Positions 34,995 to 44,754 of a stretch of 64,000 nucleotides of DNA are shown piece after piece. The notes under the pieces were generated by a model. The model did not search any database. It saw only the letters and a list, made by a program, of their open reading frames with translations, and was not told the origin of the DNA. The DNA comes from Cupriavidus sp. WGlv3. GTDB lineage: Bacteria; Pseudomonadota; Gammaproteobacteria; Burkholderiales; Burkholderiaceae. How positions within the stretch are numbered: position 1 is the stretch's first letter; the number at the start of each line of letters is the position of its first letter. Where the stretch lies: positions 671,391 to 735,390 of the forward strand of contig NZ_JALHRX010000001.1 in assembly GCF_023952475.1 (NCBI RefSeq). Reading direction: 5' to 3'. Both the position numbers and the translations under genes were made by a program.

Positions 34995-35021
34995 AAAGGC
35001 CGCCGCAAGGCGGCCTTTTTT
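34995..35021 (+). terminator. Rho-independent terminator of the Bug gene
   Basis: A GGCCGCC/GGCGGCC stem (34998-35004 with 35009-35015, GCAA tetraloop) is followed by six T, 26 bases after the stop codon. Confidence 0.92.
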
Positions 35022-35073
35022 CTAGCCCCGCCAAAAAGCACTAAAATCCAGCATTCGCCCCAGCCTGACCGCC

Positions 35074-35553
35074 ATGCCCGCACCCTACGACGCCATCCTT
35101 ACCGCCCCGTTCGGCAAGATCGGCGTGCGCACGGACGGCGCGCGCATCCGGGCCATCGTGTATCTTCCCGGGCACGTCGAGGCGCTTGGCCCGGCCGATG
35201 CGCTGACGCAGCGGCTCGCGGCGCAACTGGCGGCCTATTACGACGATCCCGACAGCGCCTTCGACGTGCCGCTGGCCGCCGCCGGCAGCGCCTTCCAGCA
35301 GCGCGTGTGGCAGGCCATCTGCGCCGTGCCGCGCGGCGCCACCACCACCTACGGCACCATCGCCGAAGCCATCGGCGCGATGCCGCGCGCGGTCGGCCAG
35401 GCCTGCGGGCAGAACCCGTTCCCGATCCTGGTGCCCTGCCATCGCGTGGTCTCGGCGCGCGGCATCGGCGGGTTCTCGCACCATGCCGAAGACGGCTTTT
35501 ACCTCGACGTCAAACGCTGGCTGCTGCGCCATGAGGGCGCCATGCTGATATGA
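35074..35553 (+). CDS. ogt: methylated-DNA--[protein]-cysteine S-methyltransferase
   Basis: A 159-residue suicide repair protein that transfers the methyl group from O6-methylguanine to its own cysteine. The active site is PCHRV with C122. The helix-turn-helix Arg finger region is RGATTTYGTIAEAIGAMPRAVGQACGQNP. The N-terminal domain is short and lacks the Ada zinc site. It is translationally coupled to xerD through an ATGA overlap at 35550-35553. A terminator separates it from the upstream Bug gene. Confidence 0.94.
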   Translation: MPAPYDAILTAPFGKIGVRTDGARIRAIVYLPGHVEALGPADALTQRLAAQLAAYYDDPDSAFDVPLAAAGSAFQQRVWQAICAVPRGATTTYGTIAEAIGAMPRAVGQACGQNPFPILVPCHRVVSARGIGGFSHHAEDGFYLDVKRWLLRHEGAMLI

Positions 35554-36488
35554 GCGGCGCCCCGGCGGCAGCCGAGCTCACCGCCGTCGCCAGCGCTGCC
35601 GACGCGGCCCTGGTCAGCCGCTTCTGCGACGCGCTGTGGCTGGAAGACGGGCTCTCGCGCAACACCATCGATGCCTACCGGCGCGACCTGACGCTGCTGG
35701 CGCGCTGGCTGCAGCACGAGCAGCGCGGCGAATTGCTGGACGCTGACGACGGCGCGCTGTCGGCGTACTTCAGCGCGCGCCATACGCAGACCCGCGCCTC
35801 GTCGGCCAACCGGCGCCTGGCGGTGTTCCGCCGCTTCTACCAGTGGGCGCTGCGCGAGCACCTGGTGCAGACCGACCCCTGCCTGCTGCTGCGCCCCGCC
35901 AAGCAGCCGCCGCGCTACCCCAAGACCCTGACCGAGGCCCAGGTCGACGCGCTGCTGGAGGCGCCCGACACCGCCACGCCGCTGGGACTGCGCGACCGCA
36001 CCATGCTCGAGCTGATGTACGCCAGCGGCTTGCGCGTATCGGAACTGACCCAGATGAAGACCGTCGAGATCGGCCTGAACGAAGGCGTCGCGCGCGTGGT
36101 CGGCGGCAAGGGCGACAAGGAGCGCCTGGTGCCGTTCGGCCAGCAGGCCGGCGACTGGCTGCGGCGCTACCTGGCCGGCGCGCGTCCGGTGCTGCTGGCC
36201 GGGCGTGCCTGCGACGCGCTGTTCGTCACGCAGCGCGGCGAAGGCATGACGCGGCAGGCGTTCTGGCACCTGATCAAGCGCCATGCGCGCGATGCCGGCG
36301 TGCATGCCCCGCTGTCGCCGCACACGCTGCGCCATGCCTTCGCCACGCACCTGCTCAACCACGGCGCCGACCTGCGCGTGGTGCAGCTGCTGCTGGGACA
36401 CGCCGACATCTCTACCACCCAGATCTATACCCACGTCGCCCGCGAGCGCCTGCGCGAGCTGCACCAGCAGCACCATCCGCGCGGCTGA
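35550..36488 (+). CDS. xerD: site-specific tyrosine recombinase XerD
   Basis: A 312-residue tyrosine recombinase that, with XerC, resolves chromosome dimers at dif during division. The N-terminal SAM-like DNA-binding domain (LVSRFCDALWLEDGLSRNTIDAYRRDL) is followed by the catalytic domain with R162 (LRVSEL), H258-T-L-R261, H284 (LLGHADISTTQIYTHV) and nucleophile Y293. The GKGDKERLVPFG segment fits XerD better than XerC. The start overlaps the ogt stop. A housekeeping role rather than a mobile-element integrase is supported by the conserved neighbourhood. Confidence 0.93.
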   Translation: MSGAPAAAELTAVASAADAALVSRFCDALWLEDGLSRNTIDAYRRDLTLLARWLQHEQRGELLDADDGALSAYFSARHTQTRASSANRRLAVFRRFYQWALREHLVQTDPCLLLRPAKQPPRYPKTLTEAQVDALLEAPDTATPLGLRDRTMLELMYASGLRVSELTQMKTVEIGLNEGVARVVGGKGDKERLVPFGQQAGDWLRRYLAGARPVLLAGRACDALFVTQRGEGMTRQAFWHLIKRHARDAGVHAPLSPHTLRHAFATHLLNHGADLRVVQLLLGHADISTTQIYTHVARERLRELHQQHHPRG

Positions 36489-36511
36489 ACGCCAGGGCGG
36501 CGGCCACTGTC

Positions 36512-37003
36512 ATGAGCAAATCCAGGCACGTTTCTGAAACCCCCGCCACGCAAGCGCTGCGCAAGCACGGCGTGGCCTTCGGCGAGCACCCCTATGACTA
36601 TGTCGATCACGGCGGCACCGGCGAATCCGCGCGCCAGCTGGGCGTGCCCGAGCATGACGTGATCAAGACCCTGATCATGGAAGACGAGCGCACGCAGCCG
36701 CTGGTGGTGCTGATGCACGGCGACTGCTCGGTCTCGACCAAGAACCTGGCGCGCCAGACCGGGCGCAAGAGCGTGCAGCCGTGCAAGCCCGAGGTGGCGC
36801 AGCGGCACAGCGGCTACCTGGTGGGCGGCACCTCGCCGTTCGGCACCAGGAAGCGCATGCCGGTGTACGTGGAAGCGACCGTGCTGGAACTGGCGCGCAT
36901 CTATATCAACGGCGGGCGCCGCGGCTACCTGGTCAGCCTGGATCCGAAGCTGCTGCCGGCGCTGCTGGACGCCCAGCCGGTGCAGTGCGCGCTGCCGGAC
37001 TGA
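36512..37003 (+). CDS. ybaK: Cys-tRNA(Pro)/YbaK-family deacylase
   Basis: A 163-residue YbaK/EbsC-type trans-editing protein that hydrolyses mischarged aminoacyl-tRNA, notably Cys-tRNA(Pro). Typical segments are [40 protein letters not shown], the catalytic Lys region [15 protein letters not shown], and [23 protein letters not shown]. The start at ATG 36512 lies 23 bases after the xerD stop. The gene probably shares the ogt-xerD transcript. The alternative assignment to the closely related ProX-type deacylase is less likely because of GGTSPFG. Confidence 0.92.
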   Translation: MSKSRHVSETPATQALRKHGVAFGEHPYDYVDHGGTGESARQLGVPEHDVIKTLIMEDERTQPLVVLMHGDCSVSTKNLARQTGRKSVQPCKPEVAQRHSGYLVGGTSPFGTRKRMPVYVEATVLELARIYINGGRRGYLVSLDPKLLPALLDAQPVQCALPD

Positions 37004-37127
37004 CCTTGCCGGCCGCGTGGCGCTGCTTCAGGTCGAAGCAAGCCTCCACGCCAATCCGGGAAGTCAACGTCGTGGCGAGGCCCCTGCCGCGCTACAATCG
37101 CGCCAGCCTGAAAACATCCCACTCCAC

Positions 37128-37736
37128 ATGGCCAATCTGCTTTTTGCCCTTGCCGCCTACCTGATCGGCTCCGTTTCCTTCGCTGTGGTCGTCAGCAAGC
37201 TGATGGGGCTGCCGGACCCGCATTCCTACGGCTCGGGCAACCCCGGCGCCACCAACGTGCTGCGCACCGGCAACAAGAAGGCGGCGATCCTGACGCTGAT
37301 CGGCGATGCCCTGAAGGGCTGGCTGGCGGTCTGGCTGGCGGCGCGCTTCGGCCCGGCGCACGGCCTCACCGACACCGGCCTGGCCATGGTGGCGCTGGCG
37401 GTGTTCCTGGGCCACCTGTTCCCCGTGTTCCACCGCTTCGCCGGCGGCAAGGGCGTGGCCACCGCGGCCGGCATCCTGCTGGCGATCAACCCCATTCTCG
37501 GCCTGGGCACGCTGGCCACCTGGCTGATCATCGCCTTCTTCTTCCGCTATTCGTCGCTGGCGGCGCTGGTGGCGGCGATCTTCGCGCCGTTCTTCCACGT
37601 GCTGATGAACGGCGTCGACGTGATGGCCGGCGCGATCTTCGCCATCAGCGTGCTGCTGATCGCGCGGCATCGGCAGAACATTGCCAAGCTGCTGGCGGGG
37701 AAGGAAAGCCGGATCGGGGAGAAGAAGAAGGTTTGA
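37128..37736 (+). CDS. plsY: glycerol-3-phosphate acyltransferase PlsY
   Basis: A 202-residue inner-membrane enzyme that acylates glycerol-3-phosphate from acyl-phosphate, the first step of phospholipid synthesis. It has about five to seven helices. Conserved motifs are [32 protein letters not shown] and [23 protein letters not shown] 37128 gives the standard start [19 protein letters not shown]. It is convergent with the sensor-kinase gene, 32 bases away. Confidence 0.95.
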   Translation: MANLLFALAAYLIGSVSFAVVVSKLMGLPDPHSYGSGNPGATNVLRTGNKKAAILTLIGDALKGWLAVWLAARFGPAHGLTDTGLAMVALAVFLGHLFPVFHRFAGGKGVATAAGILLAINPILGLGTLATWLIIAFFFRYSSLAALVAAIFAPFFHVLMNGVDVMAGAIFAISVLLIARHRQNIAKLLAGKESRIGEKKKV

Positions 37737-37768
37737 AGGAAGCGGGAGAGAGAGTACACCAGCGGTCA

Positions 37769-39040
37769 TCAGACCGTAGCCGCTCCAAACAGCATCTCCA
37801 CCCGCAGCCCGCCCCCCTCGGCATTCACCAGGTTCAGCTTCCCCCCCGCCTGCCGCACCAGCCGGTCCACGATCGCCAGCCCCAGCCCGGAATGCGCATT
37901 GCCGCCGCGCGCCGGGTCCAGCCGTACGAACGGCAGCGTGGCGCGTTCCTTGTCGTGGTCGGGAATGCCGTCGCCCTGGTCTTCCACCACCAGCATGTAG
38001 CCGTGCGGCGTGCGCGTGGTCGCGATGCAGACCGGCGGCTTGCCATAGGCGTAGGCGTTGTCGACCAGGTTGCCGACGATGCGGTCCAGCTGCGTGGCGA
38101 TCATGCGGAAGCCCTCGCCCGCGCCCAGCGACAACACCACCTGGCGCTCCTGCTCGGCCAGCGAGGCCGCCAGCTCGTTGACGCGCCGGTCCACCGGCAC
38201 TGGCCGCGCGGTCGACTCGCTGGTCTGCGCGAAGCTCAGGAACTGCTCGACGATGGCGGCCATCGAATCGACATCGCGCGTGACCCCCGCGGCGGCCTTG
38301 GGATCGGCCAGCATCTCGGCGCGCAGGCGCAGCCGCGCCAGCGGCGTCTTCAGGTCGTGGGCGATGCCGGCCAGCATGGTGTTGCGTTCCTGGTCGATGC
38401 GCGCGAGGTCGGCCACCATGCGGTTGAAGCGCTCGATCAGCTGGCGCAGCTCATGCGGGCCGCGCTCGCGCAGCGGCGGCACGGCGTGCTGGCGCGACAG
38501 CAGCGCGGCCGCGTTGGCCATGTCGCGCACCGGGCGCTGGATCTGCCACGCGATCAGCACGGCGAACACGATCGCCACGCCCACCACCAGCATCACCCCC
38601 GGCACCAGCCGGTTGTCCGGCGGCGGGTTGTGGACCCACAGGATCGGCATCGCGATCCAGTCGGCGCGGCTCGGCAGCTTGATCCAGATGCGCGGCGTGG
38701 TTTCGTCCTCCAGCCGGATCTCGGTGCCCTGCGGCAGCCGGCTGATGAACTGCTCCACCAGCCGGCGCGAGCGGCCGCCCTTGGGTGCGGTGGCGTGCTC
38801 GTCGGCATCGGCGGTGTTGGCGGTTTCCACCAGGCTGGGCAGCTTCGCCGGAGGCCGCGCATCGAGCGCGCGCTCGATGCTGTCGAGCTGGAACAGCATC
38901 TGCTCCACCGAATAGTCGACCTGCTGCTGGCGCCGGTCCATGCGCAGGATGGCCAGCCACGAGAAATGGCTGATCACCAGCACCGCGGCGATCAGCAGCG
39001 CAATGCGGCCGAACAGGGTATCGATACGTCGCAACTTCAT
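37769..39040 (-). CDS. envZ: EnvZ-like sensor histidine kinase
   Basis: A 423-residue two-helix sensor kinase. Helix one is near residues 11-30, followed by a periplasmic domain of about 115 residues, helix two (VPGVMLVVGVAIVFAVLIAW), a HAMP domain, the DHp H-box AGIAHDLKTPLARLRLRAEML and an HATPase with VDNAYAYGK (N-box), DQGDGIPDHDK (G1) and GLGLAIVDRL (G2). It phosphorylates the OmpR-type regulator encoded 71 bases upstream. The envZ name rests on the pairing and overall architecture; the stimulus is unknown. The pair is divergent from an RND efflux operon. Confidence 0.88.
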   Translation of the reverse strand: MKLRRIDTLFGRIALLIAAVLVISHFSWLAILRMDRRQQQVDYSVEQMLFQLDSIERALDARPPAKLPSLVETANTADADEHATAPKGGRSRRLVEQFISRLPQGTEIRLEDETTPRIWIKLPSRADWIAMPILWVHNPPPDNRLVPGVMLVVGVAIVFAVLIAWQIQRPVRDMANAAALLSRQHAVPPLRERGPHELRQLIERFNRMVADLARIDQERNTMLAGIAHDLKTPLARLRLRAEMLADPKAAAGVTRDVDSMAAIVEQFLSFAQTSESTARPVPVDRRVNELAASLAEQERQVVLSLGAGEGFRMIATQLDRIVGNLVDNAYAYGKPPVCIATTRTPHGYMLVVEDQGDGIPDHDKERATLPFVRLDPARGGNAHSGLGLAIVDRLVRQAGGKLNLVNAEGGGLRVEMLFGAATV

Positions 39041-39111
39041 CGGGAAGCAGTCCTGGTGGCGCCGGTGGCTATTCGGGGCGCCGGCGGCGCCGGCGCGGGG
39101 CCGGCGCCGGG

Positions 39112-39855
39112 TTATTCAGGGAGGCCCGCCGGAATCTCTTCCGCTTCGTCGGGCACGAAGGTGTAGCCGCGGCCGCGCACGGTCTGGATATAGCGCGGGC
39201 GCTGCGCATCCTCGTCCAGCAGCCGGCGCAGGCGCCAGATCTGCACGTCGATGCCGCGGTCGCTGATGCCGCTGGCGCTGCCGTACATCAGCTCGACGAT
39301 GCGCTCGCGCGACAGCACTTCAAGCGGATGCATCAGCAGCAGCTTGAGCAGCGCGAATTCGGTATCGCTGATCGACAGCGGCTGGCCGGCACGCGCCAGC
39401 GTGCGCTGGCGGAAGTTGACGCGGAACGGGCCGAAGGCGACCGACTCGCGGTCCTCGGGCGCCGCCGCCGGGCGCGCCAGCTTGCGGCGCAGCACGGCGT
39501 TGATGCGCGCCAGCAGCTCGCGCGGCGAGAATGGCTTGCCGAGATAGTCGTCGGCGCCGATCTCGAGGCCGACGATGCGGTCGATTTCGTCGCTGCGGGC
39601 GGTAAGCAGGATCACCGGGATATCGTCGTTCCTGGCGCGCAGGTTGCGCAGCGCGGTCAGGCCGTCGACCTTGGGCATCATCAGGTCCAGCACGATCAGC
39701 GCCGGCCGCTCGCGCTCCAGGCGCGCCTGCAGGCCGTCGCCGTCATGCATCACCGAAACCGCGAAGCCCTGCTGGGTCAGGTACTCGCGCAGCAGGTCGC
39801 GCAGTTCGGGATCGTCGTCGACGACAAGGATCTGGGTAGGCTGGTTCGTTCGCAT
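39112..39855 (-). CDS. ompR: OmpR-family response regulator
   Basis: A 247-residue response regulator. The receiver has the acidic pair in VVDDDPELRDLL, phospho-Asp in LIVLDLMMPKVDG, and Lys in YLGKPFSPRELLARINAVLRRK. The C-terminal winged helix starts FGPFRVNFRQRTLARAGQPLSISDTEFALLKLLL and ends RGRGYTFVPDE. It is closest in sequence style to OmpR. The start was placed at ATG 39855 (MRTNQPTQILVVDDD). It is divergent from mdtABC-oprM, with tandem GTAAT half-sites in the gap, so it may regulate the pump and itself. Confidence 0.92.
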   Translation of the reverse strand: MRTNQPTQILVVDDDPELRDLLREYLTQQGFAVSVMHDGDGLQARLERERPALIVLDLMMPKVDGLTALRNLRARNDDIPVILLTARSDEIDRIVGLEIGADDYLGKPFSPRELLARINAVLRRKLARPAAAPEDRESVAFGPFRVNFRQRTLARAGQPLSISDTEFALLKLLLMHPLEVLSRERIVELMYGSASGISDRGIDVQIWRLRRLLDEDAQRPRYIQTVRGRGYTFVPDEAEEIPAGLPE

Positions 39856-40165
39856 AGGCACATGATAGTCAGCCCGGGCGGCGCACACGCCAGATCGGCC
39901 GGGCGGTATTGTTTCCGGAGGTTACACCCGGGCCGCTGGTAATCCTCTGTAATAAAAGTGCGGGGCGCCGAAATACGGGCGTCCGCGCCCGCACATTATC
40001 CTTGCCGCATGACTTGCCGTCAGCGCCGCCCCATGCGCGCTGCACGGCACGCGCCGGCACGCCGGCGGCCCGCAGGCGCCCATGGCGATGCGGCATACTG
40101 CGGCATCGTCACTTGCCAGCAGAACACGACGGTGCGCCGCGCGCACCGTTCCCAGGATTGCGGAC
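39856..40165. other. ompR-mdtA divergent intergenic region
   Basis: About 310 gene-free bases. The ompR-proximal 100 bases are relatively AT-rich and hold the tandem GTAAT half-sites at 39939-39953. The mdtA-proximal part is GC-rich, with no clear promoter and only shadow open frames. Confidence 0.5.
39939..39953. promoter_or_regulatory. candidate OmpR-family tandem binding site
   Basis: GTAATCCTCTGTAAT contains two direct GTAAT repeats with a ten-base period, the geometry by which OmpR/PhoB-family dimers bind head-to-tail on one DNA face. A related GTTAC lies at 39921. It is 84 bases upstream of ompR and in the promoter region of the divergent efflux operon. Confidence 0.45.
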
Positions 40166-41620
40166 ATGTCCAACCCCGAACCAGGCCAACCTAACCCCTC
40201 CCCCTCCCCGTCTTCGCGCCCGCCGCGCCGAAACCGGCACCGGCTCTATGCCGGGCTGCTGGTGCTGCTGCTGGCCGCGGGCGGCTGGTACTGGTATGCG
40301 CACCGCGGCGACGCGCCCCAAGGCGTCGCGGCAGGCCCGGGCGGTGCCCGCGGACCCGCCGCGGCTGGACCTGGCGGCCCGGGCGGGCGCGCGGGCATGC
40401 CGCGCTCTCCCGTGGTGGTCGCCGCCGTGGTCCAGCGCGACATGGACGTGGTCCTGAACGGGCTCGGCAACGTCACCCCGGTCTCGAACGTGACCGTGCG
40501 CGCGCAGGTGTCCGGGCCGCTGCTCAAGGTGCTGTTCAAGGAAGGCCAGATGGTCAAGGCCGGCGACGTGCTGGCCGAGATCGACCCGCGCCCGTTCCAG
40601 GCCGCGCTCGACCAGGCCGTGGGCCAGCTGGCGCGCGACCAGGCGCTGCTGCAGAACGCAAGGCTGGACCAGCAGCGCTACCGCACACTGCTGGGCCAGG
40701 ATTCGATCTCCAAGCAGCAGGTCGATACCCAGGACGCACTGGTGCGCCAGTACGAGGGCGTGGTCAAGACCGACCAGGGCAACGTCGCCAACGCGCGCCT
40801 GCAATTGGGCTACACCCGGATCGTGGCGCCGGTGTCGGGCCGCATCGGCCTGCGCCAGGTCGATCCCGGCAATATCGTCAATACCGGCGACACCAACGGC
40901 ATCGCGCTGATCACGCAGATCCAGCCGATCGCGGTGATGTACACCATCCCCGAGGACAACCTGCCGTCGGTGCTGAAAAAGCTCAACGCCGGCGAAAAGC
41001 TGCCGGTGCAGGCCTGGGACCGCCAGGTGCGCAACCAGCTCGGCGAAGGCACGCTGCTGACCACCGACAACCAGATCGACACCACCACCGGCACGGTCAA
41101 GCTCAAGGCGGTCTTCCCCAATGCCGACGGCATGCTGTTTCCCAACCAGTTCGTCAACGTGCGCACACGCGTCGATACGCTCCGGGACGCCACCGTGATT
41201 CCGGTGGCGGCGATCCAGCGCGGCCAGCAGGGCACCTTCGTCTATACCGTCGACGAAGCCAGCCAGGTCAAGGTGCAGGTGATCGAGCTGGGCCCCGGCG
41301 ACGGCACCCGTAGCGCGGTGCTCAAGGGGCTCGAGCCCGGCCAGCGCGTGGTGGTCGACGGCGCCGACCGGCTCAAGGAAGGCATGACGGTCGAAACCGT
41401 CGACCCGGCCGCGCGCGCCGCCGCGGTGGTGCCGGCCAGCCAGCCGCGCGCGCGCGGACGGCGCCATCGCGATGGTGCTGGCGGTGTCGGCGGTGCCAGC
41501 GGCGCGCAGGCCGATGCCGGCGCTGCAGGCGCTGCAAGCGCCTCGGCACCGCAAGCCGAACGCCGTCGCCACCGCGAAGCCGGCGCCAGCGCACCAACCG
41601 CGCGCGCGCCGCAGCCGTAA
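40166..41620 (+). CDS. mdtA: RND efflux periplasmic adaptor (MdtA type)
   Basis: A 484-residue membrane-fusion protein linking the RND pumps to the outer-membrane channel. A basic, Pro-rich N-terminus is followed by a single helix (LYAGLLVLLLAAGGWYWYA). The lipoyl/barrel region includes NVTVRAQVSGPLLKVLFKEGQMVKAGDVLAEIDPRPFQAALDQA, with a coiled-coil hairpin and YTRIVAPVSGRIGLRQVDPGNIV. The C-terminal ~70 residues are a low-complexity Ala/Gly/Arg tail. Gly-rich repeats occur between the helix and the body. It heads the mdtA-mdtB-mdtC-oprM operon, ending nine bases before mdtB. Confidence 0.93.
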   Translation: MSNPEPGQPNPSPSPSSRPPRRNRHRLYAGLLVLLLAAGGWYWYAHRGDAPQGVAAGPGGARGPAAAGPGGPGGRAGMPRSPVVVAAVVQRDMDVVLNGLGNVTPVSNVTVRAQVSGPLLKVLFKEGQMVKAGDVLAEIDPRPFQAALDQAVGQLARDQALLQNARLDQQRYRTLLGQDSISKQQVDTQDALVRQYEGVVKTDQGNVANARLQLGYTRIVAPVSGRIGLRQVDPGNIVNTGDTNGIALITQIQPIAVMYTIPEDNLPSVLKKLNAGEKLPVQAWDRQVRNQLGEGTLLTTDNQIDTTTGTVKLKAVFPNADGMLFPNQFVNVRTRVDTLRDATVIPVAAIQRGQQGTFVYTVDEASQVKVQVIELGPGDGTRSAVLKGLEPGQRVVVDGADRLKEGMTVETVDPAARAAAVVPASQPRARGRRHRDGAGGVGGASGAQADAGAAGAASASAPQAERRRHREAGASAPTARAPQP

Positions 41621-41629
41621 GGACGCCGC

Positions 41630-44600
41630 ATGAACCCGTCCCGCCTCTTCATCGAGCGCCCGGTCGCCACGGCGCTGCTGATGCTGGCTATCCTGCTGTC
41701 CGGGCTGGTGGCCTACCGGCTGCTGCCGCTGTCGGCGCTGCCCGAGGTCGACTATCCCACCATCCAGGTCACCACGCTGTACCCCGGCGCCAGCCCGGAC
41801 GTGATGACCTCGTCGGTGACCGCGCCGCTGGAGCGCCAGTTCGGCCAGATGCCGGGCCTGAAGCAGATGTCGTCGTCCTCGTCAGGGGGGGCGTCGGTGA
41901 TCACGCTGCAGTTCGAGCTGACGCTGCCGCTGGACGTGGCCGAGCAGGAGGTGCAGGCCGCGATCAATGCCGGCAGCAACCTGCTGCCGTCGGACCTGCC
42001 GATGCCGCCGGTCTACAGCAAGGTCAACCCGGCCGACGCGCCGATCATGACCATCGCCATGACCTCCGACACCATGCCGCTGCCCAAGCTGCAGGACATG
42101 GTGGATACGCGCGTGGCGCAGAAGATCTCGCAGATCCAGGGCGTGGGCCTGGTCACCATCAGCGGCGGCCAGCGCCCCGCGGTGCGGATCCAGGCCAACC
42201 CGGCCGCGCTGGCGTCGCTGGGCATGTCGATCGACGACCTGCGCACCGCCATCGGCGCGTCCAACGTCAACGGCGCCAAGGGCAGCTTCGACGGCCCGCA
42301 GCGCGCCTCCACCATCGACGCCAACGACCAGCTGCGCTCGGCGGACGAGTACCGCCAGATCATCCTGGGCTACAAGAACGGCGCGCCGATCCGCATCACC
42401 GACGTGGCCGAGATCGTGGACGGCCCCGAGAACAGCCGGCTGGCCGCATGGGCCAACGACAAGCCCGCGATCGTGCTGAACATCCAGCGCCAGCCCGGCG
42501 CCAACGTGATCGAGGTGGTCGACCGCATCAAGGCGCTGCTGCCGCAGCTGCAGAACGCGCTGCCGGCATCGGTGCACGTGCAGCTGCTGACCGACCGCAC
42601 CACCACCATCCGCGCCTCGGTCGATGACGTGCAGTTCGAGCTGCTGCTGGCGATCGCGCTGGTGGTGCTGGTGATCTTCCTGTTCCTGCGCAATATCCCC
42701 GCCACCATCATCCCCGGCGTGGCGGTGCCGCTGTCGCTGGTGGGCACGTTCGGGGTCATGTACCTGGCCGGGTTCTCGATCAACAACCTGACGCTGATGG
42801 CGCTGACCATTGCCACCGGCTTCGTGGTCGACGATGCGATCGTGATGATCGAGAACATCATGCGCTACATCGAGAAAGGCGATTCGCCGATGCAGGCGGC
42901 GCTGAAGGGCTCCAGGCAGATTGGCTTCACCATCATCTCGCTGACCTTCTCGCTGGTGGCCGTGCTGATCCCGCTGCTGTTCATGGGCGACGTGGTCGGC
43001 CGGCTGTTCCGCGAGTTCGCGATCACGCTGGCGGTGTCGATCCTGATCTCGGCGGTGGTGTCGCTGACGCTCACGCCGATGATGTGCGCGCGGCTGCTGC
43101 ATCATGTGCCGGAAGAGAAGCTGTCGCGCTTCCACCGCGCCACCGGCCGCTTCTTCGACAACGTGATCGAGCGCTACGGGCGCGGCCTGGAATGGGTGCT
43201 CGATCGCCAGAAGGCAACGCTGGTGGTGGCGGTGGCCACGCTGGCGCTGACGGTGCTGCTGTACCTGCTGGTGCCCAAGGGCTTCTTCCCGGTGCAGGAC
43301 ACCGGCGTGATCCAGGGCATCACCGAAGCCGCGCAGACCACCTCGTTCGGCGCCATGGCGCGCAAGCAGGAAGCCGTGGCCAAGGTGGTGATGCAGGATC
43401 CGGCGGTGGCCAGCCTGTCGTCGTTCATCGGCGTGGACGGCACCAACGCCACGCTCAATGCCGGGCGCATGCTGATCAACCTCAAGCCCAAGGACGAGCG
43501 CGATCCGATCGACGTGGTGACGCAGCGGCTGCAGCAAGCGGTGCACGACCTCGGCGGCGTGTCGCTGTTCACGCAGCCGGTGCAGGACCTGACCATCGAG
43601 GACAAGGTCTCGCGCACGCAGTACCAGTTCACGGTCGAAGATCCCGATCCCCAGACGCTGGCGACGTGGGTGCCGAAGCTGGTGGAGCGCCTGCGCCAGG
43701 AGCCGGAGCTGCGCGATGTCACCAGCGACCAGCAGAACAACGGCCTGCGCGCCTATGTCGATATCGACCGCGACGCCGCGGCGCGCTTCGGCATCACCAC
43801 CGCGGTGATCGACAGCGCGCTGTACAGCGCCTTCGGCCAGCGGCTGGTGTCGACCATCTTCACGCAGTCGAGCCAGTACCGCGTGGTGCTGGAGACCATG
43901 CCGGAATTCCGTACCAGCCCGCAATCGCTGGCCGAGCTGCGCCTGCCCTCCTCGTCCGGCGGACAGGTGCCGCTGGGCGCGTTCGCGCGCATCACCGAGC
44001 GCACCGGGCCGCTGGTGATCAACCACCAGGGCCAGTTCCCGGCGGCGACGATCTCGTTCAACCTGGCGCCGGGCGCATCGCTGGGCGCGGCGGTCGACAA
44101 GATCACCCGGGTCGAGCAGGAACTGGGGCTGCCGATCTCGATGCAGACCAGCTTCCAGGGCGCGGCGCTGGCGTTCCGCGCGTCGCTGTCGAACACGCTG
44201 TGGCTGATCCTGGCCGCGGTGGTGACCATGTATATCGTGCTGGGGGTGCTGTATGAAAGCACCATCCACCCGGTCACGATCCTGTCGACGCTGCCGTCGG
44301 CCGGCGTCGGCGCGCTGCTGGCGCTGCTGGTGGCGGGGATGGACCTGGGCATCATCGCCATCATCGGCATCATCCTGCTGATCGGTATCGTCAAGAAGAA
44401 CGCGATCATGATGATCGACTTCGCGCTCGAGGCCGAGCGCGAAGGCGGCATGAATCCGCGCGACGCGATCTTCCAGGCCTGCCTGCTGCGCTTCCGCCCG
44501 ATCCTGATGACCACCATGGCGGCGCTGCTGGCGGCGCTGCCGCTGATGCTGGGCTCCGGCATCGGCAGCGAGCTGCGCCGGCCGCTGGGCGTGACCATGG

Positions 44601-44752
44601 TCGGCGGCCTGCTGCTCAGCCAGGTGCTGACGCTGTTCACCACGCCGGTGATCTACCTGGCCTTCGACCGCGTGGCGACGCGCGTGAAGGGCTGGCGCAA
44701 GCGCCGCTTCGGCGATCCGGAGGAAGGCGGCACGGGCGAGGAGCCGGTCTGA
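41630..44752 (+). CDS. mdtB: RND multidrug efflux permease (MdtB type)
   Basis: A 1040-residue HAE1-type RND transporter: twelve helices with two large periplasmic loops. It opens [25 protein letters not shown], the MdtB/C-specific start. Helix 4 contains the proton-relay acidic pair region [21 protein letters not shown], and the second half has [18 protein letters not shown]. In E. coli MdtB forms a heterotrimer with MdtC and exports bile salts, novobiocin and other drugs. The three-base gap to mdtC supports coupled expression. Confidence 0.95.
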   Translation: MNPSRLFIERPVATALLMLAILLSGLVAYRLLPLSALPEVDYPTIQVTTLYPGASPDVMTSSVTAPLERQFGQMPGLKQMSSSSSGGASVITLQFELTLPLDVAEQEVQAAINAGSNLLPSDLPMPPVYSKVNPADAPIMTIAMTSDTMPLPKLQDMVDTRVAQKISQIQGVGLVTISGGQRPAVRIQANPAALASLGMSIDDLRTAIGASNVNGAKGSFDGPQRASTIDANDQLRSADEYRQIILGYKNGAPIRITDVAEIVDGPENSRLAAWANDKPAIVLNIQRQPGANVIEVVDRIKALLPQLQNALPASVHVQLLTDRTTTIRASVDDVQFELLLAIALVVLVIFLFLRNIPATIIPGVAVPLSLVGTFGVMYLAGFSINNLTLMALTIATGFVVDDAIVMIENIMRYIEKGDSPMQAALKGSRQIGFTIISLTFSLVAVLIPLLFMGDVVGRLFREFAITLAVSILISAVVSLTLTPMMCARLLHHVPEEKLSRFHRATGRFFDNVIERYGRGLEWVLDRQKATLVVAVATLALTVLLYLLVPKGFFPVQDTGVIQGITEAAQTTSFGAMARKQEAVAKVVMQDPAVASLSSFIGVDGTNATLNAGRMLINLKPKDERDPIDVVTQRLQQAVHDLGGVSLFTQPVQDLTIEDKVSRTQYQFTVEDPDPQTLATWVPKLVERLRQEPELRDVTSDQQNNGLRAYVDIDRDAAARFGITTAVIDSALYSAFGQRLVSTIFTQSSQYRVVLETMPEFRTSPQSLAELRLPSSSGGQVPLGAFARITERTGPLVINHQGQFPAATISFNLAPGASLGAAVDKITRVEQELGLPISMQTSFQGAALAFRASLSNTLWLILAAVVTMYIVLGVLYESTIHPVTILSTLPSAGVGALLALLVAGMDLGIIAIIGIILLIGIVKKNAIMMIDFALEAEREGGMNPRDAIFQACLLRFRPILMTTMAALLAALPLMLGSGIGSELRRPLGVTMVGGLLLSQVLTLFTTPVIYLAFDRVATRVKGWRKRRFGDPEEGGTGEEPV

Positions 44753-44754
44753 GC

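Noticed and set aside
35550..36488. Tyrosine recombinase as a mobile-element integrase
   Set aside because: No attachment-site repeats, tRNA target or phage/plasmid genes nearby; length, motifs and coupling to ogt fit housekeeping XerD.
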